DNA from: Syntrophaceae bacterium UBA7544
Lineage (GTDB): Bacteria > Desulfobacterota > Syntrophia > Syntrophales > Smithellaceae
Reading direction: 5' to 3'
Length of the DNA: 8,571 nucleotides
NCBI GenBank assembly: GCA_002479215.1
Contig: DLME01000017.1
Span: forward strand, 1-8,571
Positions 6,544 to 8,571 of the stretch are shown one piece after another. The notes below the pieces were generated by a model. That model ran no database searches. It was not told the DNA's origin and saw nothing but the letters and a program-made list of their open reading frames with translations. The position numbers were made by a program, and so were the translations under genes. Position 1 is the stretch's first letter. Each line of letters opens with the position of its first letter.

Positions 6544-6870
6544 CTATGTTGTAGTAGTGCTGGTAGTGGTTGTGGCTGCTGTCGTGGTAGTAGTACGGAC
6601 TTTCGTTTTCCGGTCACCTGAATGCGAATGAAAAGTCCTCGTCGGTGCAAACTCTCCGAGCTTATGCCCTACCATATTCTCAGTTACATACACGGGAATG
6701 AATTTTTTCCCATTATGCACGGCGAACGTGTAACCAATCAGTTCCGGTGTTATTGTTGAACGCCGCGACCAAGTCTTAATGACATTTTTGCTGCCTTCGG
6801 TCTCCATTTTCCTGACCCTTGTCAGCAGCCTTTCTTCAATATATGGACCTTTCTTGATCGAACGTGCCAC
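6544..6870 (-). CDS. rpsS: 30S ribosomal protein S19 with a 16-residue threonine-rich C-terminal tail (uS19)
   Basis: S19 sits in the small-subunit head and forms an inter-subunit bridge near the A-site side. The core is normal: [16 protein letters not shown] (1-16), TWSRRSTI (33-40), [20 protein letters not shown] (51-70) and [10 protein letters not shown] (71-80). The basic end GDRKTKVR stops at residue 92, where E. coli S19 (92 residues) ends. Here the frame continues for 16 more residues (93-108, [16 protein letters not shown]): 13 Thr, 2 Ala and 1 Ser, then TAG. The core is conserved up to the tail, so this is an extension and not a frameshifted end. In other frames the same DNA gives no S19-like sequence. 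The start is GTG at 6868-6870 with AAGGG 10 nt upstream and 5 bp after the rplB stop. What the tail does is unknown. Confidence 0.97.
   Translation of the reverse strand: MARSIKKGPYIEERLLTRVRKMETEGSKNVIKTWSRRSTITPELIGYTFAVHNGKKFIPVYVTENMVGHKLGEFAPTRTFHSHSGDRKTKVRTTTTTAATTTTSTTTT
6547..6594 (-). repeat. Degenerate ACN trinucleotide tract at the 3' end of rpsS
   Basis: Sixteen in-frame codons, 13 of them ACN, make up the tail of S19. All four Thr codons occur (ACT five times, ACA four, ACC three, ACG once). The two GCN and one AGC codons each differ from an ACN codon by one base. It resembles an aged trinucleotide expansion, or a Thr tract kept by selection on the protein rather than on the DNA. 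Confidence 0.8.
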
Positions 6871-6875
6871 GTTTT

Positions 6876-7697
6876 TTAATCCCTTCTCTTTACAATATAT
6901 TTATCGGTTCTCTTGTTTTTCCGCGTTTTGTGACCTTTTGTCGGTATGCCCCAAGGTGTACAGGGATGCCGACCGCCGGAAGATTTACCTTCACCACCAC
7001 CCATCGGATGGTCAACCGGATTCATCACTACGCCGCGAACATGAGGCCTTTTACCGAGCCATCGGGTACGGCCAGCTTTGCCAATACTGATGTTTTCGTG
7101 TTCGTTATTGCCAACTTGCCCGATAGTGGCCATACACTCAATAAATACTTTACGAACTTCACCTGATGGAAGCCTTACCTGAGCGTAACTGCCTTCTTTC
7201 GCCATTAACTGACCATAAGCTCCGGCAGAACGTATTAACTGTCCACCGCGGCCAACTTTCAATTCCACATTGTGAATTAATGATCCCAAAGGGATATATT
7301 TTAAGGGAACAGCATTACCGGGTTTAATATCCGCCTCTTCACCACTAATTATAGTATCTCCGACATTGACTTGTGCCGGTGCAACAATGTATTTTTTTTC
7401 ACCGTCACGATAATTGAGCAGCGCTATTCTAGCTGTCCTGTTCGGATCATACTCGATTGCAGCAACTTTCGCCGGAATGTCCGTTTTACTTCGGCAAAAA
7501 TCTATAATGCGATATTTCCTTTTATGACCGCCGCCGATATGACGCATTGTAATCCTTCCATAACTATTGCGCCCACCGGTTTTCTTCAGAGGCTGCACAA
7601 GGCTTTTCACTGGTTCAGCAGAAGTAATTTCTGCAAAATCGGCAACGCTCTGGAATCTCCTCCCCGCCGATGTCGGTTTATATTTAATAATTCCCAT
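6876..7697 (-). CDS. rplB: 50S ribosomal protein L2 (uL2)
   Basis: L2 is one of the most conserved ribosomal proteins, needed for subunit joining and for peptidyl-transferase centre assembly. The 273 residues equal the E. coli length. The N-terminal part has [14 protein letters not shown] (2-15) and [20 protein letters not shown] (38-57), followed by [11 protein letters not shown]. The C-terminal part has [18 protein letters not shown] sequence (here [19 protein letters not shown]) and the hallmark [20 protein letters not shown]. The histidine of that motif, equivalent to E. coli His229, is at about residue 230. The ATG at 7695-7697 has AAGGA 8 nt upstream. Gaps are 21 bp from rplW and 5 bp to rpsS. 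Stop TAA. Confidence 0.99.
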   Translation of the reverse strand: MGIIKYKPTSAGRRFQSVADFAEITSAEPVKSLVQPLKKTGGRNSYGRITMRHIGGGHKRKYRIIDFCRSKTDIPAKVAAIEYDPNRTARIALLNYRDGEKKYIVAPAQVNVGDTIISGEEADIKPGNAVPLKYIPLGSLIHNVELKVGRGGQLIRSAGAYGQLMAKEGSYAQVRLPSGEVRKVFIECMATIGQVGNNEHENISIGKAGRTRWLGKRPHVRGVVMNPVDHPMGGGEGKSSGGRHPCTPWGIPTKGHKTRKNKRTDKYIVKRRD

Positions 7698-7718
7698 TTG
7701 CCTAATCCTTAATTCTTT

Positions 7719-8006
7719 CTATGCGCCTTCAGAAATTTCAATACGATTACCGGCTACTAAAGTTACGATTGCCTTTTTCCACGAACTCTTTTGTCCTATA
7801 ATCCGGCCCAGTCTTTTCTTTTTTCCTAAAACGTGCATAATACGAATATCGGCAACCTTGACTTTAAAAAGTTTTTCCACCGCTGCGCTGATTTCTATCT
7901 TATTTGCTTGACGATCAACTTCAAAAAAATATTTATTCGATTTCTCCCGCGCCGCGGTGCTTTTTTCTGTAACCAGTATTCTTTTAATAATCTGATGTAC
8001 TTCCAT
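7719..8006 (-). CDS. rplW: 50S ribosomal protein L23 (uL23)
   Basis: L23 lies at the rim of the peptide exit tunnel and is the docking site for trigger factor and SRP. The 95 residues are typical. It shows the family sequence [20 protein letters not shown] (6-25), then [20 protein letters not shown] (26-45), [18 protein letters not shown] (51-68) with the tunnel-side basic loop, and a final beta strand ([10 protein letters not shown], 77-86). The ATG at 8004-8006 shares one base with the rplD TAA stop (TAATG), a classic termination-reinitiation junction. The nearest SD-like GAGGGAG is more than 10 nt away inside rplD, so coupling is likely. Stop TAG. Confidence 0.97.
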   Translation of the reverse strand: MEVHQIIKRILVTEKSTAAREKSNKYFFEVDRQANKIEISAAVEKLFKVKVADIRIMHVLGKKKRLGRIIGQKSSWKKAIVTLVAGNRIEISEGA

Positions 8007-8571
8007 TATTTAAGCAATGCTCCCTCAAGCTTCTTTATAGAAGGCTCAAAAAGGACTAAATGCTCATGATTCAAAATATCATAAACATTAATACCATCCG
8101 ACCTGATCATTTTAATACTTTTTATATTCCGTGACGATTTTTGCAAAGTAATATCATCATCAGCTAAAACAAAAAGCGCTTTTTTCAGATCGAAAAGATC
8201 AACAACACTTTTAAATATGCGGGTACTGATCTTTTCCATCGGAAAATCTTTGAGAATCAGCATTTTATCTTGTTTGAACTTCATGCTCAACGCGCTGATC
8301 ACAGCTTTTTTACGTACTTTTTTCGGTACGCTGTAAGAAAAATCGCGGGGATGAGGTCCAAAAACAATTCCTCCGCCTCGCCAAATAGGTGATCTTATCG
8401 TTCCGGCTCTGGCTCTTCCTGTTCCTTTTTGCCGCCAAGGCTTTTTCCCGCCCCCACTGACATCGTGCCTGGTTTTGGTAGAAGCAGTGCCGGAACGTCG
8501 CGAAGCCAATTGCATTTTAACAACATCGTATACAATTGCTTCGTTGACTTCAGCGCCGAATACGGCGTCAT
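8006..8571 (-). CDS. rplD: 50S ribosomal protein L4, 5' end beyond window (uL4)
   Basis: L4 contributes an extended loop to the constriction of the peptide exit tunnel. In E. coli it also represses the S10 operon through its leader; that region, if present, lies outside this window. The frame is open to the window edge, beyond the internal ATG at 8513-8515. Codons upstream of that ATG read [18 protein letters not shown], which matches L4 family sequence, so the ATG is an internal Met and not the start. About 15 N-terminal residues are missing by comparison with E. coli. The 187 visible residues include the tunnel loop with [20 protein letters not shown], then [20 protein letters not shown]. 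Stop TAA overlaps the rplW start by 1 nt. Confidence 0.97.
   Translation of the reverse strand, partial: DAVFGAEVNEAIVYDVVKMQLASRRSGTASTKTRHDVSGGGKKPWRQKGTGRARAGTIRSPIWRGGGIVFGPHPRDFSYSVPKKVRKKAVISALSMKFKQDKMLILKDFPMEKISTRIFKSVVDLFDLKKALFVLADDDITLQKSSRNIKSIKMIRSDGINVYDILNHEHLVLFEPSIKKLEGALLK

Noticed and set aside
6544..6594. The Thr-rich tail of S19 as the product of a frameshift.
   Set aside because: S19 similarity is continuous through residue 92, the normal end, and neither alternative frame of the tract resembles an S19 C-terminus.
8513..8515. ATG as the start of L4.
   Set aside because: In-frame codons upstream to the window edge read like L4 ([15 protein letters not shown]), so this is an internal methionine and the true start is off the window.

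Overview
The whole window is one continuous run of 20 genes on the minus strand: the distal S10 cluster joined directly to the spc cluster, in canonical bacterial order. Read in the direction of transcription (high to low coordinates) it is rplD (5' end off the window), rplW, rplB, rpsS, rplV, rpsC, rplP, rpmC, rpsQ, rplN, rplX, rplE, rpsN, rpsH, rplF, rplR, rpsE, rpmD, rplO and secY (3' end off the window). Every gene encodes a ribosomal protein except the last, which encodes the SecY translocon channel. All 20 reading frames are intact and keep their family signatures.

The host is a bacterium with an A+T-leaning genome and standard Shine-Dalgarno (SD) use (AAGGAGGT, GGAGG and GAGGT before most starts). 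A full L30 gene argues against the CPR/Patescibacteria radiation, which is known to lack L30. The short four-cysteine S14 argues against Gammaproteobacteria such as E. coli, which carry the longer zinc-free form. L24 also has a four-cysteine zinc-ribbon-like tail. I cannot name the phylum from the sequence alone; a little-studied or uncultivated lineage is plausible.

The layout is tight. Gaps run from 1 to 76 bp, with overlaps at rplD/rplW (1 bp) and rplP/rpmC (11 bp). No internal promoter or intrinsic terminator is convincing, so the block probably travels on one long transcript that starts upstream of the window. No stretch approaches 300 bp without a gene, and there are no mobile elements, tRNAs, CRISPR arrays or unknown genes.

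The main oddity is rpsS. Its S19 product ends with a 16-residue tail of 13 Thr, 2 Ala and 1 Ser beyond the normal C-terminus, encoded by a degenerate ACN tract. A second trait is start-codon use: 7 of the 19 visible starts are best read as TTG or GTG, and at least five have no reasonable ATG alternative. I see no undescribed multi-gene system here.
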